Origin: Antedon bifida | Taxonomy: Eukaryota; Echinodermata; Crinoidea; Comatulida; Antedonidae | NCBI GenBank assembly: GCA_963402885.1 | Contig: OY727096.1 | Coordinates: 30,919,820-30,983,819 of the forward strand | Length of the DNA stretch: 64,000 nt | Direction: 5' to 3' | Part shown: positions 1-12,960 of the stretch, one piece after another | Layout: every line of letters starts with the position of its first letter | Numbering within the stretch: the stretch's first letter is position 1 | Made by a program: the position numbers and the translations under genes | Notes under the pieces: model-generated | The model's input: only the letters and a program-made list of their open reading frames with translations | Databases searched by the model: none | What the model was told of the DNA's origin: nothing

Positions 1-1326
1 AGCAGATCTATTCTTATAAAACACTGCCTTGTCTTTGCTGCCAGCTGGGCTTATCTTAAGTGCCTTTGTATAGCATGCTAGGGCTTCATCATACTTGCCA
101 GCCTTGAAGAAATCATTGCCCTCTTGCTTAATATGCAATGTTTCTGAAACCTAAAGACAATTTATAAATTATTATTATTATATCTTATTTCATTAATCTG
201 AAATATTCAGACAAATTGTTCATCATAACAGTATTAATTTGTTTTGGAAGAGAGGAAAATTGGGAGAGGGGTAAGTTGGTGGAAGGAGAACAAGTAAGTG
301 TACACTTCATTTTAAATGCAAGAACAAGAAAACAAATGTTTATTTGCCAGGTTTAAAAAAATTCTAATTCTGTACAATTCATAATTCTTTATTCACCAAA
401 GGCAAAACGGTATAAACAAATAGCTTTCGCTAGTCAATGGTTTACACCTGATTAACAAATATAATACTGTTCAGTGCAAACGATTTTGATAATATAATAT
501 TATACAATAATGTAAAAAAAAACACAATAATGACAAAAAGAAAGAGGTGGGCCAGCATTAATCAGTATCTCGATAATAGTATCGTTTTCGTTACAACAGT
601 ACATCCTAAGTAACAAAACAAAAATACACACAACAATCCTACATACATGCTTACCTTCATATTTAATTCAATAGGATATTATCCAAATAATTGTTGACAA
701 AAAAAATTAAAAAATGAGTTACAGTAGATGATTGTCTCTCAGTCTGTCTATAGATTTATTTAGATGGCAAAAAAATGCATACAAAGATTTGCCTCAAGGA
801 TTCTAGCATTCATCAGCTCTTCATAAGTCAAGTACACACTCATGCTCTGGTGTCTCAAGCAAGAAGGAGTATCTTTACATTGTTTCGAGTTGCCTTGGTG
901 GTTGGAATGTCTGGAATTCCTAACTCAGTTTCCAGAATCTTCCACTTAATTAAGCAGAGAAGCCTGACACATACATTGCAGGATCAGATGATCACCTCGG
1001 ATCAACAATACAATAGTTGGTCCTTAAACAATGGCAGTTTTTTTAACAGATTGTTTGGGTACCAAAATCCTAGGCCTGACTAAGTTTACTTTCTTCGTAT
1101 AAACCACAGGAACGCCTACGCACCTCCTTCGCACGATCGTGGAAAGGCGAGAGCTAGGCTAGGCCTAGGTTAGCAACACACGGCAATATGCTCAACAAAC
1201 TAAATTGTCAACTACACTGTAATGTTTTTTAATAATAACCATGTTTTTTTTATTGAAGAAATTTTAATTTGGTTTGTTGTTAACGTAGTTAAAAAGTTAT
1301 AAACTTACCCCATTTTCTGTCGCCAT
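1..1326 (-). CDS. UNC45: UNC45 myosin chaperone, N-terminal TPR region (partial, 5' end)
   Basis: Two coding exons are visible. Exon 1 (1309-1326) encodes MATENG and ends phase 0 at a GTAAG donor. Exon 2 (1-150, continuing off the left edge) follows a TTTAG acceptor and reads VSETLHIKQEGNDFFKAGKY, DEALACYTKALKISPAGSKD, KAVFYKNRSA. This is the first TPR helix pair plus the start of the next. The pattern K-EGN-FFK-G-Y--AL--YT-AL, a loop, then DKAV-YKNR-A is typical of UNC45, the UCS-domain co-chaperone. UNC45 uses its TPR domain to bind Hsp90/Hsp70 C-termini and helps fold myosin heads in the cytosol. The central and UCS domains lie outside the window. Other TPR co-chaperones (STIP1, TTC families) are less likely but not excluded by 56 residues. 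The gene is transcribed away from ADAT2, whose start codon is 142 bp away. Confidence 0.75.
151..1308 (-). other. UNC45 intron 1
   Basis: A 1.16-kb intron bounded by GTAAG and TTTAG on the minus strand. It is AT-rich and contains a TAGGCCTAGG-type cluster near 1157-1168. A 102-codon plus-strand ORF at 775-1083 has no family resemblance I recognise and is probably chance. Confidence 0.6.
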
Positions 1327-1468
1327 TCTGATCAAATAAGGTAATGTTGAAAAAATCACATTGTTGTTGTTTATTTGCCGGTGCGCCCTCAATGACAATG
1401 TCGATAAAGGACCTTTAATTTTTCAACTTTTTAGGCTTTTTATATCACCAAAAAATGGAACAAAAAAC
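1327..1468. promoter_or_regulatory. Shared UNC45/ADAT2 head-to-head promoter region
   Basis: Only 142 bp separate the UNC45 start codon (1326, minus) from the likely ADAT2 start codon (1469, plus). Core promoter and both 5' UTRs must lie here or overlap the first exons or introns. I see no TATA box in a convincing position for either gene. The divergent layout itself is the evidence. Both genes are broadly expressed in animals, which fits a bidirectional promoter. Confidence 0.6.
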
Positions 1469-3715
<2,247 letters not shown>

Positions 3716-3800
3716 ACTATATTGACAGGTAAGCATATCTGTTTTGCAGGATTCATATCGGTTTTGGAAATATTAAAAAATGTAATACAGTATTTGAATG

Positions 3801-3806
3801 AATAAA
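3801..3806 (+). terminator. ADAT2 polyadenylation signal (AATAAA)
   Basis: The first AATAAA on the plus strand after the ADAT2 stop codon, 86 nt downstream. A GTAAGC donor at about 3729 and a TTTTTCAG acceptor ending at 4055 suggest an alternative spliced 3' UTR that would end near the AATAAA at about 4718. Confidence 0.4.
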
Positions 3807-4055
3807 TGTTAATTTTACTCATTTGTTCTTGTATGTTCTTGTATTGTGAATGGTTTCATAATCGTTCCGAAACTTCAATCTTTTTTGTCATTAAATTTTA
3901 TTTTGAAAATAAATGCAAATTATGTCTGCAAAATATTATTATGCATTATTAACCTGTGTGGGAAATTTGTTTTGAAAAATTACATTTTTGCCTCTTGAAA
4001 AAATCTTTTTAAGTAAATTGGTTTCACTCAAAGTGTATGTACTCTGGTTTTTCAG

Positions 4056-4423
4056 TGTTCTGTGAATATTGCCCTGGAAGCACTAGCAGAGGACGAATAT
4101 GCAAAACTAAAGACAGCTTTTATGGTCTTCAATTCAGACATCCCAACCCTCCCGATTTTTTTTATTCCAATCTCTGAACAATTTTTTACAGAATTAAACA
4201 ACAATAATTTTCGGAAAATGTTGGTACAAGTATCGAAGTGGTATGACGAGCAGCACGGTTCACATGATATGCTGAAGGTTTTGTGCAAAGACCTCATAAC
4301 ATCTTACTGGGAGCATGAGTCGTTCATTTATTGAAACATGCTGGCCAACTTTACACCAATGGTCTTATGGAAGTCAACAAACTGCGAAAGGACACATTTG
4401 AAAAATCTGACCTCTAAATGTCA
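4056..4423 (+). pseudogene. Decayed or frameshifted coding fragment downstream of ADAT2
   Basis: After a good acceptor (TTTTTCAG, 4048-4055) a frame runs to 4334: SVNIALEALAEDEYAKLKTA, later NNNNFRKMLVQVSKWYDEQH and LCKDLITSYWEHESFIY, then a stop. In another frame the text continues immediately as LLKHAGQLYTNGLMEVNKLR, then KDTFEKSDL and a stop (ending about 4421). The balanced amino-acid composition across the switch suggests one former protein of about 120 residues broken by a small indel. I do not recognise the family. It could be a transposon-derived exon, a relict duplicated gene end, or coincidence. Confidence 0.35.
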
Positions 4424-4916
4424 TCTCATCTGCCACAGCGTACTATTGGAAAAACCTGATACATTTTGGTGAAACACACCCTGTAGGCCATTTAAAAATG
4501 ATCACTATTCCATTCAATTTGGATGTAACTAATTAATAACTATTTATTTATTCATTTATTTTTAAAAAATTCTTTTTTATATGTCTTGTCCTATTCATTA
4601 TCATTTCTTTTTTTAATGTTCGCCCAACACAAGATGTTTTACTTCATCTGCCTTCAAACTCTGATCTTATATCATTATTGCATTGTACTGTATTATCCTT
4701 TATGTCAGATTCTGTAAATAAATATTATGAAACTTGAAAAATTAATTGATTTGAATATAATGTATATAATTATAACAGCAGCTTCACTGGCCACTTCTTT
4801 TAGTTGAGATAACACATGAAAGAGCACAGAAGGGGCGTAATCATGCCAAAATAGTGATGATTTATTCTATAACTTCTAAATCTATAGTACAACATAACAT
4901 GTATCAATCGCAACAT

Positions 4917-5043
4917 TAAAGCTCTGTCTACACTATCAAACTTTTTGTGACAACAACATGTGATGTGCCCGTACATGGACACGATGACATCATATTACCA
5001 TATTTTGGTACATTTTTTTTTTGATAACGTAGACAGAGCTTTA
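4917..5043. mobile_element. MITE family 1, copy 1
   Basis: A 127-bp inverted-repeat element. The left end TAAAGCTCTGTCTACACTAT mirrors the right end GATAACGTAGACAGAGCTTT. The interior has the family word ATGTGATGTGCCC followed by a run like GACACGATGACATCAT. The TA at each edge could be a target-site duplication as in Tc1/mariner-type elements. Confidence 0.8.
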
Positions 5044-5241
5044 GACCGATGTATATCCTGCGTCGTCTTTACAAACGTACGCCAACGTCACATGGCATTT
5101 TATGCAAATCAATCCAGGTATTAGAATACCATCAACGACGATTACATAATCAGTTACATACATGTTATAATATATAGGTATAGCATACACTTTTACTAAT
5201 ATACGGCATAAATAAACAAGCTGGCTTGTGCGCTTATTTTC

Positions 5242-5247
5242 TTTATT
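5242..5247 (-). terminator. Amidase polyadenylation signal (AATAAA on minus)
   Basis: TTTATT on the plus strand, 28 nt past the amidase stop codon on the minus strand. Confidence 0.5.
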
Positions 5248-5274
5248 TCTGAGAATTTTCCTTGATAATAATTA

Positions 5275-8200
5275 TTAATAAGAGGGTGTGGTATTCGATA
5301 TTTTTTCATACGCATGAGCGACCTTCAGCAATGTAACTTCATCAAACATCTTTCCAACCAACATCATTCCGATTGGCAGGCCATCAATATAGCCAGCATT
5401 GATGGTTATGGCTGGATGTCCTGTCGTGTTGAAAACCATGGTGTTTGTGACAGGGCCGAATGCTTGTGCTAAAAGATCTGAAACAAAGGAATTCAATTTC
5501 ATTTCATCACTTTATTTATTCGTTGTGCACAACCTCTTGCCCGGCACTAACCACCTTTAACCTCGTCCATTTCCACCAACGCACAGGTGGAAAATATGCA
5601 AATAAGTCACCACAAAAGACTAGACGTCACAACAAATTAATTACCACAAACCTGGTAGTCCTGTATCGTTTGTCGGAAGTTTTTTGGGAGGATATGGAAT
5701 TGTGGGCATCACTAGTACGTCGACCTCTTGAAAGACTTTATCAAACTCCGCAACCAAAAGTCTTCTTAGATTCTGAGCTTTACCATAATATCTTCCGCGA
5801 TATTCATGCTTCATGTACTCTCCAATCATCCAACAAAGCTGTAGAAGTATTAAAAAAGGTTTGATAATCATTGGTATTTTTCAAGAAAACATTGAGACTG
5901 AGAGTGGTTAGTGCGATAAATTTGAGTTGTCTATGTAGCCTCGGAATTCGACAAATAAAACCGTCATCAAATACATGATGAGCTTTCAGTCAGAAAATCT
6001 TGTAGGCCTATTGCGCTACATATTCTGAAATGGTGTAGTCGGAAAAGTTATCACAAGCGTTTACAGGCAATGCGTATCCTCTGGTCTAGAGTTTCAATCA
6101 ATGTCAACGTATTACCTTTAGTGCTCCAGAAAGATCGTTTGTTTGTGTCTGAACTCCTCTTCCGACAGCATCAATCAAACTGGTCGGATAAAACCCCTTG
6201 TAACCACCACCGACAGCTGTAAAAACGCAGTGGATTAAAAAGCTATATTGTGGGTGTAGGGTAGTGAAGGCATAAGCTCTGTCTACACTATCAAAAAAAA
6301 AATGTGATGTGCCCATATGGACATGATGATGTCATATCACTACCATATTTGGGTAGTCTATATCATTACCATGTTTGGGCACATCACATTTCTTTTGTCA
6401 AACTAGTTTGATAGTGTAAGACAGAGCTTTAGTGATGTTTACCACACACATAATAAAAAATGATATCTATGTTCGGGAATTGTAATGATGTTTCTATTTC
6501 TTAAATACAGTACCATCGTTTCTTTGCCTCAACCACCCATTTCTCCCCACGCCACACAAAATCAATCAATCAACGCTTCAAAGTTACGCTGAATTCCCCA
6601 ATTTATTTATTAATAATAAACATATTAATATTTCTTACAGCAGCCCCGCATCATTGTATCGGTAAGACCTCTGTATCCAAAGCAAAACCAAATGTTCGTA
6701 CCTGCAAACAATAATCGTACATTTTTAAATAATTTGGTCTGAATTTCATGAAATTATTTTATCAACGTCAGTTGGTTGGAGTACTAGAAGTTGACTGATT
6801 ACGGTACTCAGCCAGTGGTCACAGCGGGACGATCACAAATGTATGTTTTGTACCAGAATTTAAACGTCCAGTCATATTCATGTGTCTATTAAATTTCGGT
6901 GACAGTGACAGACAGAAGTTTTACTTTACCATCTTTATGCATCGGCACAGATACATTCTGTAAAAGTATACTGTCGTCGTCACCAGCTAATTTTGCAGCT
7001 TCATTTTTAATCAACTCTGTAACTCTTGGATCTGACTCTTTGTGGTCAAACCCCTCTTTCAGAATACCAATTTTAATGAAATCTAAATTTCCAATTTCCA
7101 ACTGAAAAAAAAACAAACAAAAAAATACATTTCATTAAATAAAATAATAATAATATTTAAAATCTGTCATAATTTGTTGGCACCATGCAACCAAGGAAAT
7201 TAACAAGATTTCCTTGATGCAACACACTGATTCAATAGGGCGGAACGCATGGTGTATGCGGACATACGTACTCAAGTAATTTGACCAATTAAAAGCGACT
7301 GATCATAAACCTGTCGCTTGATTGGTCAAGTACAAAGTACGTCCGTGCGTACAAAGGTTTTTTAAGTCACTTCGTTTTGTTGAAAATCAGCTCCTTTACA
7401 ATTTGGCTATTTAATATTTGGCATGACTGAAAGAAGAGGAAGGGATAGGCTAATGCTTTTCTTGAAATGAGTAAAAATCAGACGTCATACCTCTCTTGAA
7501 TATTGTATAGGTTTTATTTTAGCCTCATTCTGTCTGGGATCCAACCCAGCATCATATCCAGCAATCGCCTAATAAAAAATTATACAAAATTATTTTACCC
7601 AGTCATTTCATTTAAAAAAAATGTCGGTGACACTAATCGAAGTCTTCATCATAGGCCTATACAGTATTATGCTATGATCTTCGGTTCTCTTTAACTGACA
7701 GATATATTTCAGAGTTAGATCCATGGATTCTGAAATAGGATGCGGGGCCCAGTGGACTAAAAGTGGTGATCTTTTCGTAGGTAGAGGCTATACCCTACCC
7801 GCTGGACCCGCATATTGATTTACTTTAGTTGCATAATTGCCAAGAGGATTCAAATTAAACCTATGCTGATTTTTTTTACACACATGAAATTTACCGAACA
7901 TAGCCTACGCAATGCAGAAGAAGTTATATGTCAATGTCAACCCAGCCTAAAGTGTCCTACAATTTCCTTACTTCCAATAATAATGCGCAGTCAGATACTG
8001 TCTTCGCTATCGGACCAAGATGATCAACTGTAGTCTCAATACACTGCGCTCCTGTATATGGTACAAGTCCAAAGGTTGGTTTTAGTCCGACAACACCGCA
8101 CACGCTTGAAGGAAGACGAATAGAACCACCCTGATCACCACCAATAGCCATATCCACCTCGCCTGACGCAACCTGATAATATGTAAATAAGTTTTAAAAC

Positions 8201-10702
8201 ACATTTGTGCAATACAAGTGGGCTATCCCCACAAAAAAGATATAGCAAAAAACAAATGTCTGTGATGATAAATGCTTATGGTTCCCACTAGAACGCAACG
8301 CAGCGACGTATCGACGCAAAGTGCTGTATTGCGTAATCACAAGTGGGAACTGACGACGCAACACTGCATGCTGCAAACATCGCAGGTTTGATTTCACGCA
8401 GACGGAGGCAAACACAATTGAAAGGGCATTTTCTTACGTTGCGTAGGTTGCGTTACGTTGCGTCTCTAGTGGGAACCAAGCATTACCATTGCAGTGCCTT
8501 TAGATGGATCTATGACATAATGGTGTAAAACATACTAACCAATGCCGCACTTCCAGAACTTGAGCCACCGGCATCACACGTAGGGTTAGTAGGGTTTAAA
8601 ACTGGTCCCCTCGCTCCAAAGAAGCTACTTCCAGACAGACAGAAATCTTCACAGACAGCCTTTCCCTTTATTAGACCACCTAAGAAAGTATTAAAGCTCA
8701 GCTACTGGCATGATTTTCAGATACCGAAAACCTAGAAAGAAGCTCGTCTCGAAAAAAGCCCTATTATACGGTATGGTTTGAAAAAGTAATTTTGAAAAGA
8801 ATTCCATCTCGGAAAGAAGCCCGTCGAAGAGTCTGTGGGCTTCTTTTCGAGGTTTTACGGTGCATTTTGTACCTATAGCCTATGATAACTAAGAAAAAAA
8901 AATTTCTCTTAAAATTATCGAATACAGACATTTCTAAAATTCTGCTATAAAAACATGTCATATTTTTTGACTGTAAGAAGTTCAATCAAGTTATCATATC
9001 AAAAATAGACTAGAAAATTCTCAACGCGGATCTGTTGCTGATTTTCTATCTCCTCTCAGTGCCATAGTATCGTCCGGTTTTTAAACTGTTCGCGTTCCAT
9101 ACAATTTTAGATATATCACTGTTTAAATATTTATTTAACACTAACCTGCATCGAGAATTCGGGTCACCACAGTCGCATCGAATTCTGGTACATACCCTTC
9201 AAGTACCCACGAGCCACCCATCATAGGAACACCATAGACGGCAACATTGTCTTTGATGGCTACTTTTTTACCTTTCAAAATACCATCTGGCGCACCTTGA
9301 ATTGATGTTTTCCAGTACCTTTCATTCACATAATATGAAACAAAAATACGTTTTTACATTTAACTCTGATGTAATTTATTCGAAGTAATTCAGCTTTTCA
9401 CTGTCGCTGTCGATCCAATTTCATCTACAATAGCATAGGACGTCCAATGTCATCTACCATGCATAATATTTAAAAACTGATCGTACATTTATAAGGCGAT
9501 CGGAAATAAGGAAAATTCGAGATCTTTACTTTCTTTCTGTACTAATTCAGATATTTGCCAGATTCTTACCAAGCATTATGAGGATTCTCTGCTGAAGATG
9601 GTCTATATCCTGGAAGACGTGGATACTTCACCGGGAGGGTAGGCTCGGGTATCTTCTCAATTTCGGCAAAACATTGTAAAGAGGATTTCATTAACTCGCA
9701 ATACGTCTGTACTTCAGTTTCATCAAGATCAATTCCTATGCGTTTGGCAAGCTCTTCAACTTTCTTTGGCTTTGGCGCCCGAACAGGTGAAGACTTGAAC
9801 AATTCTTCTAAAAGGAAAGTTTATTCAATACAAATAAGAACAGAATAAGTACTAATCGAAAAAAATAATAATTTATAAATTTCATAAACAGAAAAAATTA
9901 TTATTTCTATCAACTGAATGTAGGCGCGCCTACATCGAGATCTTTATCAAGCTGAATGGCTTATTCATTGTAGTGCTGGTTGGAAACCATGGGCCAATGG
10001 CCCCAATGCCATCCAACACAGAATAGGAACCTATAACTCTTGTTTTATAACTTAGCCTAATTCTTATACCTCCTCCGTGTTTCAATAGGCCTTTTCACGA
10101 AACGGAAGACATCTTCGATCGACTCACAATGTTGTGCAGGGAAGCGTAACTAACAGAAATAACATAGCGCGGCGAGCATATTTTCGGAAAAGAATAAGTT
10201 ACTTTAAAATTCGTAATTCCTTATGGACAACATTTTTACTGTAAAATGTTCCTACATCACTGTACGATTTGAATAAAACATTTTGATAGCATTGTTCGAT
10301 CGATCGAAGATGTCTTCCGTTCCGTGGAAAAGGCCTATTAAGGCATATTATTGGCCTATATGCCTACGTTGTTTAATATGAAGTACAGTACATGACTTTT
10401 GAGGTTCTACAAAAAATTAAAAATGCTTTCTGTCTGGTACCATTGTGTTCAAATCGGGTGCATTCTATTCAAGAATAAATACATAAAATGAATATAATTG
10501 AAGGTCGGTAGTAGTGCAGTCGAGTGGAACATCTTTTGTATGAGTGTGCTTAAAATAATATTATACTGTATATGCCTACACGATATATTAACCACATATC
10601 TATACATACAAATCATTATAGACAATTAGGAAGAGTGAAATGAGGCTTAAAAATGATGATATACTTACGTTTGGTAGTCGATTCGGGATCCTGATCATTC
10701 AT
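5275..10702 (-). CDS. Amidase-signature family enzyme (complete, 11 exons, 529 aa)
   Basis: Exons, 5' to 3': 10669-10702, 9570-9807, 9146-9318, 8540-8679, 7972-8172, 7491-7568, 6930-7101, 6639-6701, 6116-6216, 5652-5838, 5275-5477. All phases agree and all introns are GT-AG. The protein starts [19 protein letters not shown] and ends [10 protein letters not shown]. The amidase-signature triad is visible with family spacing: K113 (VAIKDN), cis-Ser S188 (GGSSSGS), nucleophile S212 (GDQGGSIR). The 75- and 24-residue gaps equal those of FAAH. The [33 protein letters not shown] and [18 protein letters not shown] blocks resemble Rhodococcus-type amidases that hydrolyse small or aryl amides. There is no N-terminal membrane helix, so it is probably soluble, unlike FAAH. 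The substrate cannot be inferred. Several introns carry small inverted-repeat transposons. Confidence 0.93.
6273..6431. mobile_element. MITE family 1, copy 2 (in amidase intron)
   Basis: Left end TAAGCTCTGTCTACACTATC, right end GATAGTGTAAGACAGAGCTT, 159 bp. The interior has ATGTGATGTGCCC, a repeated ATATCACTACCATATTTGGG-like word and a palindromic AACTAGTTTGATAG near the right end. Confidence 0.8.
7187..7222. repeat. Short stem-loop in amidase intron
   Basis: AAGGAAAT and ATTTCCTT arms, flanked by TGCAA and TTGATGCA, form a perfect small hairpin. No known function. It may be the core of a tiny foldback element. Confidence 0.4.
7239..7350. mobile_element. Foldback element with TTGACCAAT/ATTGGTCAA arms
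   Basis: GCGGACATACGTACTCAAGT and its imperfect complement GTACAAAGTACGTCCGTGCG enclose AATTTGACCAATT and CTTGATTGGTCAAG. The inner words recur in elements near 12843, 50488 and 52068, so this belongs to the same loose family. Confidence 0.5.
7739..7814. mobile_element. Miniature inverted repeat of about 76 bp
   Basis: ATGCGGGGCCCAGTGG at the left edge and CCCGCTGGACCCGCAT at the right edge are near-perfect reverse complements. It lies in the intron between amidase exons 5 and 6. I see no second copy in the window. Confidence 0.5.
8271..8484. mobile_element. MITE family 2 (GGTTCYCACT ends), copy in amidase intron
   Basis: A 214-bp element. Left AATGCTTATGGTTCCCACTA, right TAGTGGGAACCAAGCATT, with ACGCAACG repeats just inside each arm. 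The GGTTCCCACT-type end recurs as AGTGAGAACC at 12955, 50613 and 52175. Confidence 0.75.
8717..8862. mobile_element. MITE with AAAACCTCGAAAAGAAGCCC ends
   Basis: The left arm ACCGAAAACCTAGAAAGAAG is the imperfect complement of the right arm GGGCTTCTTTTCGAGGTTTT. A related segment recurs at about 17007-17100 inside the 3.1-kb transposon, with the same AAGTAAT-CGAAAAGAA-TCCAT core and right arm. Confidence 0.6.
10084..10339. mobile_element. Inverted-repeat element of 256 bp in amidase intron 1
   Basis: Termini of about 40 bp: AATAGGCCTTTTCACGAAAC then GGAAGACATCTTCGATCGA on the left, and the reverse complement with few mismatches on the right (…GATGTCTTCCGTTCCGTGGA, then AAAGGCCTATT). The interior has no coding potential. 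This is a typical MITE. Confidence 0.75.
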
Positions 10703-12842
10703 GGTTGGTTAGTGTCTCAATTCAACAATTTGAACTCAATAGGCCTATACGGATACGCTTGATTTAATCAAATTACCTGTACAGTAACCCCAGGTACGTG
10801 AAAATATGAAAGGCCAATGTCGCCAAAAATGTATTTAATATAATTCTATTTTACCCTGATCCAATCAATCAATCGTTTTCATAGTAATAGCGTGATATTT
10901 CTCAACGTTACCATGGATTTAATAGTATTAAAATTAGGCCTTAGATTATTTGTATTTTGACCCTATACAAATAATTGTTTATCCTCATATTTTCTCAGTA
11001 GTAGTCCTAGTAGTCGGTTGGCGGGGAGGTGTTCTTTTTGTAGATCCAATGTGTTACGTTTATGCGCATGGAACTGGAACTTATTGGTAGGCCTAACCAA
11101 TGTAATGCTCACCATCTGACATCTGTCAATCGGTTTTCAATAGATCATGTTAGCAAGTTTGAGCGGATTGAAAAAGGTGACAATAAAGAACAAATATATT
11201 AAATAATTAGTGGTATATAGAAGTGTCAATTAAAACTGGAACTCAGACTTCTTCAGAAGTTGGTGGCAAATTTCAATTGAAATTTACAACAACAATAATT
11301 AACATCCCATGCGAATAATACATGCTTCTTTCCCGGGCATTCTGTTCGAAACGAGCCAATCTTGTAAACCAATCGAATAGTTTCTGACGATTAATATTCT
11401 GTATCCCATTGTCGGAAGGAAGAATTAAGTTATAGTCATGCAATCCCATCTACATTCCCTACAGTAATGGGATAATTAGAAAACCAATTCTATATTAGAT
11501 GTTGTATAATATAATTTCTACTGAAGTGGGCATCCCCTGTGTTTGTTCCATCTGTTTGCAAAATATCATGCTTTGATTGTTTCTCTTTGATTAACATAAA
11601 TATAGGTCTACCAAGCATAGTCCTATTATGATGGATAATCATTATGAAATATTTTCCAATCGAAAGGTTAGAAGTACGTGCACTTGTCTCTAAGTTAAAA
11701 TACATTACAATGTAGGCCTATAATACAAAACTTGTTTATAGTGTATGGCCTGCTAAAATACGTTATATTGTTTTTTTTAAATAAAGGATAAATAACTGTG
11801 CATTGTTATTTTGTATGCTGAAGTACTGTAGTGGTTATTTTAGACACGTGATTTAGGCCTTTACAAAAAGGTACCATTAGTTTACTTTTACCAGTATCTG
11901 CAGCATTTTTTAATTTTTACCACTTACATTTGCATTTCAGGAGACAACACTTCAATTATTTTTTAAAGATTTTTTTCTTTAATTATTTTCAAATGCAAAC
12001 ACAAATATTCAAGATCAACTTTACACAAATAAACAATGGTCACATGTCAACGTTTTAATGTATTATTTTGTATTATTTAAATTGATATGACAAAATATCA
12101 CAACAATTGCATTTTACATTATGCAATCTAGGCTAAGAACAGGAAGTAAATTGCTGTTAACATCCTCTGGGTTTTAGTTCCAAAAGAACATACAAATATT
12201 CCCATACGAGGTTGGAACGTTTCCAGACACTTTGTCAACATTTCACAATATTTTTCAGTCTATTATTTTGAATTACCGGTAATTATCCTACTCTTTAAAA
12301 CATGTTTCAAGATCACTATAGACAGATACTGAGGGATATATCTTCAATAAAAAAAAATTATATATTGCAAAAATCAATCGAATGTAATGCTCTTAAACAA
12401 TTACTATGTTGTTCGATATTCTCAGACTATAAAGTAAGTCTAAATTTAGTAATTTGTAAATTGTAAATAAACCCATCAAAGTATGGATGTTGAATACGGT
12501 CAATGTGAACATCACATCTCAATTATGAGATTTTCCATAAAAAACTAATCATTTCACTTAAATTAAGAATTTCCCCTTGCATTTGTAGTACAATAGTAAA
12601 ATGTTAAAGGTGTTGCCCAATAGTATAATGAGTTATATAACCAGTAGAATTTTTACTAAATACGTTCATAAAGTGGCATGCATCGTAAGAAGTTGATGGC
12701 TCTCTGAAGAGAGGTAGTCCTATCTTTTATTAAACCACTTTAGATTTAACAATTCAACAAATTAATCTAACTTATCGATCTGAAGTGAGAAATATAAACA
12801 TTCTAACCATCGTACATTGCAAATTATTTCTAACTAACTTCC
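10703..12842. other. Intergenic region between the amidase and Ly6-like gene
   Basis: AT-rich sequence with several TAGGCCTA words. It must contain the amidase promoter (upstream of 10702, minus) and the 3' UTR of the Ly6-like gene. No other gene seen. Confidence 0.5.
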
Positions 12843-12956
12843 TTAGGACGCGCAGCGCAAGTGAGTTGAGCAATCACAGGTGACAGCTGGTAATATACAT
12901 CTTGAGATTGGTCAAAGTTGCTGCTCGTACGTCCTACTAGTGAGAACCAAACTTAC
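12843..12956. mobile_element. MITE family 2-like element in the Ly6 gene 3' flank
   Basis: It contains GTGAGTTGAGCAATCAC, GAGATTGGTCAAAGTTGCTG, then GTACGTCCTACTAGTGAGAA-CC. The layout (CAAT-box-like inverted arms plus an AGTGAGAACC end) matches the copies at 50488-50619 and 52068-52186. It sits just 4 bp past the Ly6-like stop codon. Confidence 0.5.
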
Positions 12957-12960
12957 GCGA

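Larger units (their letters stand above)
4424..5274. other. Intergenic region between ADAT2 and the amidase (tail-to-tail)
   Basis: AT-rich sequence holding AATAAA at about 4718 and one copy of the AAGCTCTGTCTACAC transposon (4917-5043). No further gene seen. Confidence 0.6.

Noticed and set aside
775-1083. 102-codon plus-strand ORF
   Set aside because: It lies inside the UNC45 intron, resembles no family I know and has no supporting splice context or neighbours.
5275-10702. Bacterial contamination as the source of the amidase
   Set aside because: Ten phase-consistent GT-AG introns containing the same MITE families as the rest of the window show that it is an animal nuclear gene.
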